Notes under the pieces: model-generated
The model's input: only the letters and a program-made list of their open reading frames with translations
The model's database searches: none
What the model was told of the DNA's origin: nothing
Shown: positions 45,933 to 54,372 of the stretch, in pieces
Layout of the letters: each line of letters begins with the position of its first letter
Position numbering within the stretch: the first letter of the stretch is position 1
Translations under genes and position numbers: made by a program
Source of the DNA: Tianweitania populi
GTDB lineage: Bacteria; Pseudomonadota; Alphaproteobacteria; Rhizobiales; Rhizobiaceae
Direction: 5' to 3'
Length of the DNA stretch: 64,000 nucleotides
NCBI RefSeq assembly: GCF_014652875.1
Contig: NZ_BMZQ01000005.1
Location: 62,001 to 126,000 of the forward strand

Positions 45933-46742
45933 ATGACAGCCAAACTCACCAAACTCCTTCTTTCCGCTTCGCTCTTTGCATTGGCGGGAACGGCGGCAAC
46001 GACCTATACGGCGGAAGCCGGAACGCTGGACGACATTCTTGCGCGCGGCGAACTGCGCGTCGCAGTTCAGACGCAAGGTCCTCCTTACTCCTTCATGGAC
46101 AAGGCAGGCGCGCGCACCGGAAGCGCCATCCAGCTCACCGAATTGATGGCCAAGGAAATGGGCGTCAAGGTGACGTATCTTGACTTCGACTGGGATGGTC
46201 TGATCCCGGCCCTGATGTCCGGCAAGGCCGACATTCTGGCTGCCGACATGACGGCCACGCTGACGCGCGCGACCAAGGTCGCCTTCACCAAGCCGTGGAT
46301 TCACGTTGGCGCGGTCGCTTTCACAACGAGTGGCAGTGATTTCAAGAGCGTCGAAGACTGCAAGAAGCCGGGTACCACGATTGCCGTTATTCTCGGTTCT
46401 ACCGCCGAAAAGAGCGTGCCGAAGTTCTTTCCCGAGGGCGAGATGAAGTCGTTCAAGGGCGGCGGCACGGTGGTTCTGGATGCTGTCGCGTCGGGTCAGG
46501 CGCAGTGCGGCGTCAACGACAACACGGCTGTTGCAGCGCAGGTGCTGAACTATCCGGAAAACACCTTTACCGTGTTCCCGGATATGCTGACTGCCGAGCC
46601 GCTGGCCTATGCCGTGCGTTATGACTCGCAGGACCTGCTGACCTGGACCAACCTCTTCCTCGACACCGTCCAGCAGGATGGCCGCTTGAAGGAAAACCTG
46701 GACTACTGGGTCAACTCCAACAAGTGGCAGAACGATCACTAA
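45933..46742 (+). CDS. Amino-acid ABC solute-binding protein
   Basis: This 269-residue periplasmic SBP_bac_3 protein has a signal peptide of about 28 residues, with cleavage after AEA. Core segments: ELRVAVQTQGPPYSFMDKAGARTGSAIQLTELMAKEMGVKV, DGLIPALMSGKADILAADMTATLTRATKVAFTKPW and TWTNLFLDTVQQDGRLKENLDYWV. It has an unusual pair of cysteines (SVEDCKKPG and GQAQCGVND) that may form a disulfide. It is the first gene of a complete importer operon (receptor, two permeases, ATPase), then two FAD oxidoreductases. A hairpin follows its stop. The ligand is an amino acid or related amine by class; specificity is not readable. Confidence 0.9.
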   Translation: MTAKLTKLLLSASLFALAGTAATTYTAEAGTLDDILARGELRVAVQTQGPPYSFMDKAGARTGSAIQLTELMAKEMGVKVTYLDFDWDGLIPALMSGKADILAADMTATLTRATKVAFTKPWIHVGAVAFTTSGSDFKSVEDCKKPGTTIAVILGSTAEKSVPKFFPEGEMKSFKGGGTVVLDAVASGQAQCGVNDNTAVAAQVLNYPENTFTVFPDMLTAEPLAYAVRYDSQDLLTWTNLFLDTVQQDGRLKENLDYWVNSNKWQNDH

Positions 46743-46753
46743 GGTGGATCGAC

Positions 46754-46777
46754 GGTGCGGGCCTTCGTGCCCGCACC
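46754..46777 (+). terminator. Intercistronic hairpin after the solute-binding-protein gene
   Basis: GGTGCGGGC (46754-46762) and GCCCGCACC (46769-46777) form a perfect nine-base stem around CTTCGT, 11 bases past the stop. There is no T tract, so this is more likely an mRNA stabiliser that raises receptor over permease expression than a terminator. Confidence 0.6.
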
Positions 46778-46806
46778 ATTCGCTAGCAAACCCATCCAGG
46801 TGATCC

Positions 46807-47475
46807 ATGCTGGGCAATCTGAACATTCGCGTCATAGCGGATTATTTCCCTGCGCTTTGGCAGGGCTTCCTGAACACGCTGATGTTGTCCGGTCTGGGTT
46901 TCGCGGGAGCGATGATCCTAGGGATCATCGCCTGTGCGCTGACGATCCAGCCGCTTCGCTGGCTGCGGGCGCCGGCGATCGCCTATGTCGATTGCATTCG
47001 CGCGACACCGCTGCTTGCCCAGCTTTATTTCCTGTATTTCGGATTGCCGCGCTTGGGCATACTGCTGCCCGAGATCGTCATCGGCATCATCGCGCTGGCG
47101 CTGAATTCCGGTGCTTATGTCGCCGAGATCATCCGATCCGGCATTCTGGCGATCCCGCGCGGGCAGTTCGAAGCGTCGATGAGTTCTGGCTTCACCTACT
47201 TGCAGCGCATGCGCTTCATCATCCTGCCGCAAGCGATACGACCGACAATCTCACCTTTGATCGGTCAGGCGATCGTGCTGGTGAAGGACTCTTCGCTTCT
47301 GTCGCTGATCTCCGTGGTGGAACTGGCACGCGTCGGGCAGCAGATCGCGCTGGATCGCTTCATGCCCGTTGAAGGGCTTGCGGCGACCGCGGCGGGCTTC
47401 CTGATCATCTATTACTTGCTCAAGGCGCTTGCCGGCTTCTGGTCGCGGTTCGACCGCGTGCCGGGCCGATCCTAG
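46807..47475 (+). CDS. Amino-acid ABC transporter permease
   Basis: This 222-residue inner-membrane permease of the polar amino-acid (GlnP/HisM) class has GFLNTLMLSGLGFAGAMILGIIACAL in the first helix, YVDCIRATPLLAQLYFLYFGLPRLGI as the characteristic helix-2 segment, and the EAA loop IPRGQFEASMSSGFTYLQRMRFIILPQAIRPTISP. It has about five helices. It comes 64 bases after the receptor gene, past a hairpin, and is followed nine bases later by the second permease. Confidence 0.92.
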   Translation: MLGNLNIRVIADYFPALWQGFLNTLMLSGLGFAGAMILGIIACALTIQPLRWLRAPAIAYVDCIRATPLLAQLYFLYFGLPRLGILLPEIVIGIIALALNSGAYVAEIIRSGILAIPRGQFEASMSSGFTYLQRMRFIILPQAIRPTISPLIGQAIVLVKDSSLLSLISVVELARVGQQIALDRFMPVEGLAATAAGFLIIYYLLKALAGFWSRFDRVPGRS

Positions 47476-47484
47476 GAGGAGCGC

Positions 47485-48147
47485 ATGTTCTGGTTTCAGG
47501 TCGAACGCCTTCTGAACTACTGGCCCATCCTGTTGAAGGGACTGGGCATGACGATCTCGTTGTCGCTCCTGTCGCTACTGGTTGGATGCGTGATCGGGCT
47601 GCTGTTCGGGATCATCAGGGCAGGGCGCATCCGCTGGTTGTCGGCGCTGACCGGTCTTTACATCGACCTGTTTCGCGGCACGCCGTTTCTTGTGCAGGTC
47701 TTTATCTGCTTCTTCATCCTGCCGACCGTGGGCATCGAACTGTCCGCTTTCTCGGCCGGCGTTATCGCCTTGTCGAACCTTTCAGCCTGCTTCATAGGCG
47801 AGATCATTGCGTCCGGCATCAAGGCTGTCCCGAAGGGGCAGAGTGAAGCTGCGCTGTCTTCCGGGCTCCGATATTCGCAGCAGCTGCGGCTGGTGATCTT
47901 GCCGCAGGCGTTGCGCATCGTCCGGCCCTCGCTGGTTGGGCAATTCATTCTGCTGGTGAAGGATTCGTCGGTCATCTCGGCCATCGGCATCATGGACCTG
48001 ACCCGGTCCGGCTGGATGATCGTCCAGAACATTCCGAACGGTCTTCTGGTCTTCGGGGTCGTCGGCATTGGTTACTTCATCATCTGCTATCCCATGATCT
48101 TCGTGGCGCGCCGCATGGAGCGCCGTCAGCAAACATCCATCCTGTAG
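47485..48147 (+). CDS. Amino-acid ABC transporter permease
   Basis: This 220-residue permease is paired with the previous gene. GLGMTISLSLLSLLVGCVIGLLFGIIRAGR, YIDLFRGTPFLVQVFICFFILP and the EAA loop VPKGQSEAALSSGLRYSQQLRLVILPQALRIVRPS are the class marks. AGGAG lies just before the ATG. The two permeases with ATPase and receptor make a full importer; linkage to two DadA-like oxidases suggests a D-amino acid, pipecolate-like or lysine-related substrate, which is inference. Confidence 0.92.
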   Translation: MFWFQVERLLNYWPILLKGLGMTISLSLLSLLVGCVIGLLFGIIRAGRIRWLSALTGLYIDLFRGTPFLVQVFICFFILPTVGIELSAFSAGVIALSNLSACFIGEIIASGIKAVPKGQSEAALSSGLRYSQQLRLVILPQALRIVRPSLVGQFILLVKDSSVISAIGIMDLTRSGWMIVQNIPNGLLVFGVVGIGYFIICYPMIFVARRMERRQQTSIL

Positions 48148-48196
48148 CCGTGACACAGATGCCTGCAGAGACCCGCTTACTTGATTGGACGTGCCG

Positions 48197-48928
48197 ATGA
48201 TCCGCTTCCAAGGCCTGAACAAATGGTTCGGCAGCGCCCTTCACGTGCTAAAGGACATCAATCTCGACGTCGCCAAAGGCGAGGTAGTGGTTGTTTGCGG
48301 CCCCTCGGGATCCGGCAAGAGCACGCTGATCCGCTGTGTGAATGGGCTTGAGCCGTTCCAGGAAGGCAAGCTGGTTGTCGACGGCACCGATCTCAGCGCA
48401 AAGAACGCCGCCTTGCGCGAGTTGCGTATGGAGGTCGGCTTTGTGTTCCAGCAGTTCAACCTTTATCCGCACAAGACGGCGCTGGAAAACGTGACGCTGG
48501 CGCCAATCCATGTGCGCGGGCTTTCCAAGGCGGAAGCGACCGAGCGAGGCAAGGCACTGTTGGCGAAAGTCGGATTGGCCGACCGCATGAACAACTATCC
48601 GAGCCAGCTTTCCGGCGGACAACAGCAGCGGGTGGCGATCGCGCGATCGCTTTGCATGCAGCCCAAGATCATGTTGTTCGACGAGCCGACTTCGGCGCTC
48701 GATCCCGAGATGATCAACGAAGTGCTGGATGTCATGGTCAGCCTCGCCAAGGAAGGCATGACGATGATGGTCGTGACGCATGAGATGGGGTTTGCGCGCA
48801 AGGTCGCGCATCGCGTCGTCTTCATGGATCAGGGAGCGATCGTGGAAAGCGGCGAGCCGGCGAGCTTTTTCGGCAATCCCACTCATGACCGCACGCGCGA
48901 CTTCCTGAGCAAGGTCCTGCACCACTAG
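48197..48928 (+). CDS. Amino-acid ABC transporter ATP-binding protein
   Basis: This 243-residue ATPase of the GlnQ/HisP class has Walker [12 protein letters not shown]-loop [17 protein letters not shown], signature [15 protein letters not shown], Walker [15 protein letters not shown] and [13 protein letters not shown] 48197 is used because [12 protein letters not shown] is the family start; a TTG 12 bases earlier is in frame. The C-terminal [14 protein letters not shown] is typical. It ends immediately at the upstream edge of the FAD oxidoreductase gene region, which is part of the same transcription unit. Confidence 0.92.
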   Translation: MIRFQGLNKWFGSALHVLKDINLDVAKGEVVVVCGPSGSGKSTLIRCVNGLEPFQEGKLVVDGTDLSAKNAALRELRMEVGFVFQQFNLYPHKTALENVTLAPIHVRGLSKAEATERGKALLAKVGLADRMNNYPSQLSGGQQQRVAIARSLCMQPKIMLFDEPTSALDPEMINEVLDVMVSLAKEGMTMMVVTHEMGFARKVAHRVVFMDQGAIVESGEPASFFGNPTHDRTRDFLSKVLHH

Positions 48929-48957
48929 TGCCGCTGCACACTTGCAGAGGTGAGGGG

Positions 48958-50235
48958 ATGGCACAGAGGCAGGAGCGCTTGCCAGAAGGTCGTAAGCTTT
49001 CGGTCGCGATCATCGGGGCTGGTATCGTCGGCTGCGCGACGGCTCTGGCGCTCTCCCGGGATGGCCACGCGGTTACGGTGTTCGATCCGAAGGAGCCTGG
49101 CGCTGGAACATCCTACGGGAATGCCGGCGCGATCGTCACGGGTTCGGTGACGCCGACGGCAACGCCGGCAGTACTCCGCTCGCTGCCGAGCTACCTGTTC
49201 TCACGGACCTCTTCTGCCGTGCTACGGCGACATCATGTGCTTAAGGCGCTTCCGTGGCTCCGACGCTTCATTCGCCACGGCACTTTGCCGGAAGTCGAGC
49301 GAATTTCCGCAGCACTGTCGCCACTGGTGGCGGGGGCATTTGAAGCGCACCGTGACCTGGCGATTGATGCGGGCGTGTCCGACCTCTTGAGCCAAGAAGG
49401 CTGGCTGAAGGTTTATGCGTTCGAGAAAGAGTTCGAGGGATCAGCGCTCGAACGGCGGTTGATGCAGCGCGCGGGCGCTGTGCATGAGGTGCTGGACCAA
49501 GCAGACGTTCTGGAGCTGCAGCCGACGCTTAATCCGGCGGCGTGCATTCGCGGGCTATACCAGCCGAATGCCGGCAATGTGCGCTCGCCGCGATCGCTAG
49601 CGCAGGCTTACTTGAAGGCCGCCCGCTCCAGAGGTGCGCAGGTCGAGCCTGTTCAGGTCGATCGTCTGCATCAGCGGGACGATGGCCTGGCATTGGTGGC
49701 GGCCGGAACGACAAGACTGTTCGATCGGGTGATTGTTGCCGCCGGTGCTTGGTCCACGGGTTTGACCAAGCAGATCGGCGATCGTGTCTGCCTGGATACG
49801 GAGCGCGGCTACCACATCAGCTTCGGCCCTGGCTCTGAGACGCTGCTGAACGGGCCTGTCGTGTTCCCGAGCCGGGAATTCGTCCTTTCGCCGATGCAGG
49901 ACGGATTGCGCCTCGTCAGCGGTGATGAGCTGGCGGGACTGACGGCGGCTCCCGATTACCGGCGCATCGAAGCGCTCTTGCCGCAGGCGCTCGAGGTTCT
50001 GCCGGCCTTGGCGGATTGGCAGGCGGGGCACCGGTGGATGGGGCATCGGCCTTCGACGCCGGACTCACTGCCGGTGATCGGCCGCTCACCCGCAAATCGA
50101 AACGTCATCTACGCCTTCGGTCATGGGCATCTCGGCGTGACCTTATCGGCGACGACGGCGCGGCTGGTTGCCGATCTCGTTGCCGAACGAGCGCCCACCA
50201 TCGACCTCCATCCTTATCGTGCATCGAGATTTTGA
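48958..50235 (+). CDS. DadA-like FAD-dependent amino-acid oxidoreductase
   Basis: This 425-residue flavoprotein of the DAO/DadA family starts with the dinucleotide-binding LSVAIIGAGIVGCATALALSRDGHAVTVFD, then AGTSYGNAGAIVTGSVTPTATP, typical of D-amino-acid or hydroxyproline-type dehydrogenases, and ends with MGHRPSTPDSLPVIGRSP and FGHGHLGVTLSATTARLVADLV (FAD and substrate site). ATG 48958 is preferred, just after GAGGTGAGGGG; GTG 48928 is in frame but poor. It lies directly after the importer ATPase gene and six bases before a second flavoprotein gene. It probably oxidises a D- or imino-type amino acid delivered by the importer. Confidence 0.9.
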   Translation: MAQRQERLPEGRKLSVAIIGAGIVGCATALALSRDGHAVTVFDPKEPGAGTSYGNAGAIVTGSVTPTATPAVLRSLPSYLFSRTSSAVLRRHHVLKALPWLRRFIRHGTLPEVERISAALSPLVAGAFEAHRDLAIDAGVSDLLSQEGWLKVYAFEKEFEGSALERRLMQRAGAVHEVLDQADVLELQPTLNPAACIRGLYQPNAGNVRSPRSLAQAYLKAARSRGAQVEPVQVDRLHQRDDGLALVAAGTTRLFDRVIVAAGAWSTGLTKQIGDRVCLDTERGYHISFGPGSETLLNGPVVFPSREFVLSPMQDGLRLVSGDELAGLTAAPDYRRIEALLPQALEVLPALADWQAGHRWMGHRPSTPDSLPVIGRSPANRNVIYAFGHGHLGVTLSATTARLVADLVAERAPTIDLHPYRASRF

Positions 50236-50241
50236 TCCGCC

Positions 50242-51549
50242 ATGTCCAGCTTTCCAATCTCCATGAGCAACAAGGCGGCTTTCAACGGACCGCTGCCAGA
50301 GGCGGTTGATGTAACCGTCATCGGTGGCGGCATCATTGGCGTCATGACGGCATGGGCGCTGAGGAAGCTCGGTCTGTCGGTTCTCGTCTGCGAGAAGGGG
50401 CGGGTGGCGGGCGAACAGTCAAGTCGCAACTGGGGCTGGATCCGCCAACAAGGCCGTGACTACTCCGAGCTGCCGATCATGATGGACACGATCCGGCTCT
50501 GGAAGGACATGGACGCCAAACTGCTGGAGCGCATCGGTTTTCAGCAGCGCGGCATCACCTATCTGGCACGCAACGAAAAGAAGCTGGCTGAATATGAGAC
50601 TTGGCTCGCTGGTGCGCGAAGCTACGGTGTCGACACGCGCCTTCTGACGCGCCGGGAGACCGAAGCCATGTTGCCGAACAGCGCCGGCTGGATGGGCGCA
50701 ATCACCACCCCTTCGGACGCCATGGCGGAGCCCTTTGTTACCGTGCCTGCCTTGGCGCAAGCCGCCGTCGAAGACGGGGTCATCATTCGCGAAGGTTGCG
50801 CGGTGCGGTCGCTCGACATCGCGGCTGGGCACGTGACGGGCGTGATAACCGAAGCAGGCTTGGTTCGGTGCGAGCGGGTTGTGGTCGCTGCAGGTGCCTG
50901 GAGCTCGCTGTTCCTTGCCGCTCATGGCGTGCGGATACAGCAGCTCGGTGTTGTTTCCTCCGTTATCAGCACAGACACATTGCCAGCTTTTTTTCCGGCT
51001 GCGGCCTGTGATGATCGCTTCGCCATTCGACGACGCACAGATGGCGGCTATACGCTGACGCCTTGGTCCACCCATGACTTCTTCATCGGTCCTGATGCGT
51101 TCCGCAATGCCTTTGCTTATCTTCCGCAACTGCGCGAGGATTTCGGCCGAACGCATTTCAAGCTGTTTGCCCCCAAGACCTATCCGGATGCCTGGAGCAC
51201 GCCGCGGACATGGAAGACGGGAGAGCAAAGCCCTTTCGAACAGTGCCGGGTTCTCGACCCACAACCCAACCGGACTGAACTCGAGAAAATCCGCAGCTAT
51301 TTCGCGGAAGCTTTCCCATCGATCGGCAAGCCGAAGATCAAGTCGACCTGGGCCGGCATGATCGATACGATGCCAGACGCGCTGCCCCTGGTGGACAAGG
51401 CGCCGATCGGCGGCGTAACCATCGCGACAGGCATGAGCGGACATGGTTTCGGCATCGGGCCGGGAATGGGGGAGGTCGTTGCCGACATGGTTCAAGAGCG
51501 TCCGGCTCGCTATGACCTGTCTGCCTTCTCGCTCAAGAAGGCGCGTTGA
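50242..51549 (+). CDS. FAD-dependent amino-acid oxidoreductase of the DAO family (pipecolate oxidase-like candidate)
   Basis: This 435-residue DAO-fold flavoprotein has DVTVIGGGIIGVMTAWALRKLGLSVLVCEKG, then EQSSRNWGWIRQQGRDYSELP, the mark of a distinct subgroup separate from classical DadA, the FAD-contacting CERVVVAAGAWSSLFLA, and the C-terminal STWAGMIDTMPDALPLVDK and GMSGHGFGIGPGMGEVVADM. It starts six bases after the preceding flavoprotein gene and closes the importer operon. In the genomic neighbourhood of an aminoadipate-type lysine operon, oxidation of a cyclic imino acid such as pipecolate to piperideine-6-carboxylate is a reasonable guess, but sequence alone does not fix the substrate. 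Convergent with the next gene, three bases apart. Confidence 0.87.
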   Translation: MSSFPISMSNKAAFNGPLPEAVDVTVIGGGIIGVMTAWALRKLGLSVLVCEKGRVAGEQSSRNWGWIRQQGRDYSELPIMMDTIRLWKDMDAKLLERIGFQQRGITYLARNEKKLAEYETWLAGARSYGVDTRLLTRRETEAMLPNSAGWMGAITTPSDAMAEPFVTVPALAQAAVEDGVIIREGCAVRSLDIAAGHVTGVITEAGLVRCERVVVAAGAWSSLFLAAHGVRIQQLGVVSSVISTDTLPAFFPAAACDDRFAIRRRTDGGYTLTPWSTHDFFIGPDAFRNAFAYLPQLREDFGRTHFKLFAPKTYPDAWSTPRTWKTGEQSPFEQCRVLDPQPNRTELEKIRSYFAEAFPSIGKPKIKSTWAGMIDTMPDALPLVDKAPIGGVTIATGMSGHGFGIGPGMGEVVADMVQERPARYDLSAFSLKKAR

Positions 51550-51552
51550 TCG

Positions 51553-52395
51553 TCAGGCTTGTCCCGGTGCGAAACGGCCGACGAGGGCGCGAGCAAGGGA
51601 GTCGAGCGCGAAGCCGATTACGCCGATGATCAGGATGGTTGCCATCAGCTCGGGATAGGCAAGGCGGTCGCGGGTATCGAGGATGAAGTAGCCGAGGCCG
51701 GCGGACACGCCGAGCATTTCACAGGGCACAAGGATGATCCAGGCGATGCCGATGGCAAGCCTCGCTCCGGTCAGCACATGGCCGAGAATGCCGGGAATGA
51801 CGATGCGCGACAGCGTTTCCCAGCGGGTGGCGGCAAGGCTTCGGGATAGAAGCAGCCATTGCGGATCAAGGGCGCGGACACCGGCAGCCGTGCTCAGCAT
51901 GATCGGCCAGATGGTTGCGAAGGCGATCAGGAAGTAGATGGGAGCGTCGCCGACGCCGAATACCATCACGGCGACCGGCATCCACGAGAGCGGTGAGATC
52001 ATGCGCAGGAATTGGAAGGCCGGCGTGGTCGCGGCTTCGGCAAAGCGTGATGTACCGATCAGAATGCCGATGGGCACGCCAAGCGCAAGCGCGATCGCCA
52101 AGCCCACCAGCACACGGCGCAAGCTGACCATGACATGCAGCGGCAGGTCGGAGCCCGTCAGCAACTCGCCAAGCGCGGGCAGGGCAGCGGTTGGCGAGAA
52201 GCGTGCGGCGAAGCTTTCCGGCCGCGCCAGAACATCGGTGCCGAGCCACCAGGCTGCCAACAAGACGCCCAAGCCCAGCAAGCCAAGAACCAGACGGAGC
52301 GAGCGGGCGCGCAAGAGATTTGCGCGCGCGTTCAACGCCGGCGCCGAGGCCGGCGCAAGGTTGCTGGCAGAGAGGGGCTCGGATTGGACGCTCAC
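51553..52395 (-). CDS. Sulfonate/nitrate-type ABC transporter permease (SsuC/TauC-like)
   Basis: This 280-residue membrane protein of the SsuC/TauC/NrtB class has an N-terminal disordered 30 residues, a first helix (LRLVLGLLGLGVLLAAWWLG), HVMVSLRRVLVGLAIALALGVPIGILIGTS, and the EAA-type region ALDPQWLLLSRSLAATRWETLSRIVIPGILGHVLTGARLAIGIAW, ending DTRDRLAYPELMATILIIGVIGFALD. GTG 52395 overlaps the binding-protein stop (GTGA). It is the last gene of a five-gene minus-strand operon. Substrate is an organosulfur compound, nitrate-like anion or similar small molecule by class; the associated flavoprotein favours organosulfur or another oxidisable ligand. Confidence 0.9.
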   Translation of the reverse strand: MSVQSEPLSASNLAPASAPALNARANLLRARSLRLVLGLLGLGVLLAAWWLGTDVLARPESFAARFSPTAALPALGELLTGSDLPLHVMVSLRRVLVGLAIALALGVPIGILIGTSRFAEAATTPAFQFLRMISPLSWMPVAVMVFGVGDAPIYFLIAFATIWPIMLSTAAGVRALDPQWLLLSRSLAATRWETLSRIVIPGILGHVLTGARLAIGIAWIILVPCEMLGVSAGLGYFILDTRDRLAYPELMATILIIGVIGFALDSLARALVGRFAPGQA

Positions 52396-53582
52396 GCCGC
52401 AATGATCTCCTGGCGTGTGTAATCGCCGGCGAGGCCGAACGCCTGAAGGCCGCCCGAGGCTTCGAGCGCTTGCTTGACGAAGCGATCGTCGACGAGATCC
52501 TTGGCAGCGAATTCTGGATCGAGCGCATCGAGGAAGGCACGGTCACCTTCGATCATCGTGTCCTTCAAACGGCGCACCAGCTCTTCCGTGTAGCTCGGGA
52601 AGGGGTAGGGCTGGAAGTCGATGCGCTTTTCGCGCCAGTCGGGATGACGGATAGCGCCGCTGTCGACGTATGTCTGGATGTCGGCTTCCTCCGGCGCCAG
52701 GACGCGCTTGAGAACGGGTGCCGCATGCGGCGTGTAGCGGTTCGGATCGTCTTTCGACAGCAACTGGGCGGTTTCGGCGCGGTTCTCGCGCGTCCAGAGC
52801 TGTGCCTTGACCATCGCGTTGACCACCTTCTGTGACCATTCGGGCCGGTCGGTCAGGTCGGCTTCCTTCATGAAGACGACGCAGCAGGCATGGTCTTTCC
52901 AGACATCGCCGGTGAAGCGCAGGATCTTGCCGACATTGAGCGCTTCGCCAGCCGCATTGAACGGTTCGGCCACGATGTAGCCGGCGATCGTGCCGGCAGC
53001 CAGCGCCGGCACCATGTCGGCGGGCGGCAGGATGACGAGGTTGACCTCGTTGGCGGCTGGCGTACCCGTCTTCTTGGAGACCGGCGTCAGGCCGTTTTCA
53101 CGCAGAAGGGTTTGCAGAACCACATTGTGGATCGAATACCAGAAGGGAATGGCGACCGTCTTGCCGCCGAGATCCTTCACCGCGTTGATGTCCGGTGCGA
53201 CGCTGAGGCCGGAGCCGGCGGTGTGGTTCCAGGCCACGACCTTGGCGGGCGCCTTGCTGCCATAACGTGCCCAGACAGTGATCGGCGACAGGAGGTGCAC
53301 GACGTTGACTTGCCCAGCAAGGAAGGCCTCCACGATCTGCGACCAGGAGCGGAACATCACCGGCTTCTCGGCCTTGAGGCCCTCGGCGTCGAAGAAGCCT
53401 TTGCCATGCGCGACGAGCAGGGGCGTTGCATCCGTGATCGGCAGATAGCCGATGCGGACGGGGGCGTCCGGCTCCTGGGCTCGCGCTTCACCGGCGCGGA
53501 GGAATGGCAAAGCGCCGGACGCAGTCAGCAGAGCCGACAGCTTGAGGAGGTCGCGTCGGGAAAAGAAATCGTCGGTCAGCAT
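52392..53582 (-). CDS. Sulfonate/nitrate-type ABC solute-binding protein with Tat-like signal
   Basis: This 396-residue protein starts at ATG 53582, six bases after AGGAGG; the open frame further upstream is only overlap with the ATPase gene. The N-terminus carries SRRDLLKLSALLTASGALPFLRAGEARA, a twin-arginine-type signal. The mature part matches NrtA/CmpA/SsuA-like receptors: VRIGYLPITDATPLLVAHGKGFFDAEGL, MFRSWSQIVEAFLAGQVNVVHLL, VAIPFWYSIHNVVLQTLLRENGL and WKDHACCVVFMKEADLTDRPEW. Length fits the longer NrtA/CmpA group. It is followed by the permease gene with a four-base overlap. Tat export suggests that it folds, or binds a ligand, before crossing the membrane. Confidence 0.9.
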   Translation of the reverse strand: MLTDDFFSRRDLLKLSALLTASGALPFLRAGEARAQEPDAPVRIGYLPITDATPLLVAHGKGFFDAEGLKAEKPVMFRSWSQIVEAFLAGQVNVVHLLSPITVWARYGSKAPAKVVAWNHTAGSGLSVAPDINAVKDLGGKTVAIPFWYSIHNVVLQTLLRENGLTPVSKKTGTPAANEVNLVILPPADMVPALAAGTIAGYIVAEPFNAAGEALNVGKILRFTGDVWKDHACCVVFMKEADLTDRPEWSQKVVNAMVKAQLWTRENRAETAQLLSKDDPNRYTPHAAPVLKRVLAPEEADIQTYVDSGAIRHPDWREKRIDFQPYPFPSYTEELVRRLKDTMIEGDRAFLDALDPEFAAKDLVDDRFVKQALEASGGLQAFGLAGDYTRQEIIAA

Positions 53583-53595
53583 GAAAACCCTCCTG

Positions 53596-54372
53596 TTAGT
53601 GGTGAAGCCGCGCGTTGCGGAGTGTGGAAAGAATGTCGATGCGCAAGCGGCCGAGTTCGGACACGGCATCATGGCGTGGTTTAGGAAGATCGATCGTCCA
53701 CTGCCCGATCTCGTGACCGGGCGAGCCGCCAAGCAGGATGATGCGGTCTGACACCAGCAGCGCCTCATCGATGTCGTGGGTGACGAGGACGGCAGACGTT
53801 TCTAGATCACGGACGACCTTGAGCAGGAGGTCCTGCATCTCGGCGCGGGTGATTTCGTCAAGGGCGCCGAAGGGTTCGTCGAGCAACAGCACCTCCGGCT
53901 TGCGAGCCAGACACCGTGCCAGTGCTGCGCGCTGCGCCATGCCGCCTGACAGTTCGGACGGCCGGCGACGGCGAGCATGATCGAGGCCGACTTCCGCGAT
54001 GGCCGCATCGATGCGATTCTGGCGTTCCTCGCGTGAGAGCTTTGGTTGGCGGGCAAAGTCGAGGCCGAAGGCGACGTTCTTTTCAAGATCGAGCCAAGGA
54101 AGCAGGCCGGGGTTCTGGAAGTTCATCGCAAGCCGTGGATGAACATCGGACAAGGCTTCCCCATCGATGCGGATGGTGCCCGAGGCGGGTGCCTGCAAAC
54201 CGGCCAACACGCGCAGGAGGCTGGACTTGCCTACGCCGCTTGGCCCGAGAAGCGTGACCACCTCGCTCTTGTCGAGTGAAAAATCGAAGTCCTTCAAGAC
54301 CGGGGCGCTTTGCCCTGGATATCGAAGGGAAATACCGTGTGCTTCCAGAATGGGTCCGGGGCCTGCTGTCAT
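53596..54372 (-). CDS. Sulfonate/nitrate-type ABC transporter ATP-binding protein (SsuB/TauB-like)
   Basis: This 258-residue ATPase has Walker A LGPSGVGKSSLLRVLAG, signature LSGGMAQRAALARCL, Walker B VLLLDEPFGALDEITR and THDIDEALLVSDRIILLGG, all typical of the SsuB/TauB/NrtD class. Its start ATG 54372 overlaps the stop of the acyl-CoA dehydrogenase-like gene (ATGA), so importer and enzyme are translationally coupled. It is followed 13 bases later by the binding-protein gene. Confidence 0.92.
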   Translation of the reverse strand: MTAGPGPILEAHGISLRYPGQSAPVLKDFDFSLDKSEVVTLLGPSGVGKSSLLRVLAGLQAPASGTIRIDGEALSDVHPRLAMNFQNPGLLPWLDLEKNVAFGLDFARQPKLSREERQNRIDAAIAEVGLDHARRRRPSELSGGMAQRAALARCLARKPEVLLLDEPFGALDEITRAEMQDLLLKVVRDLETSAVLVTHDIDEALLVSDRIILLGGSPGHEIGQWTIDLPKPRHDAVSELGRLRIDILSTLRNARLHH

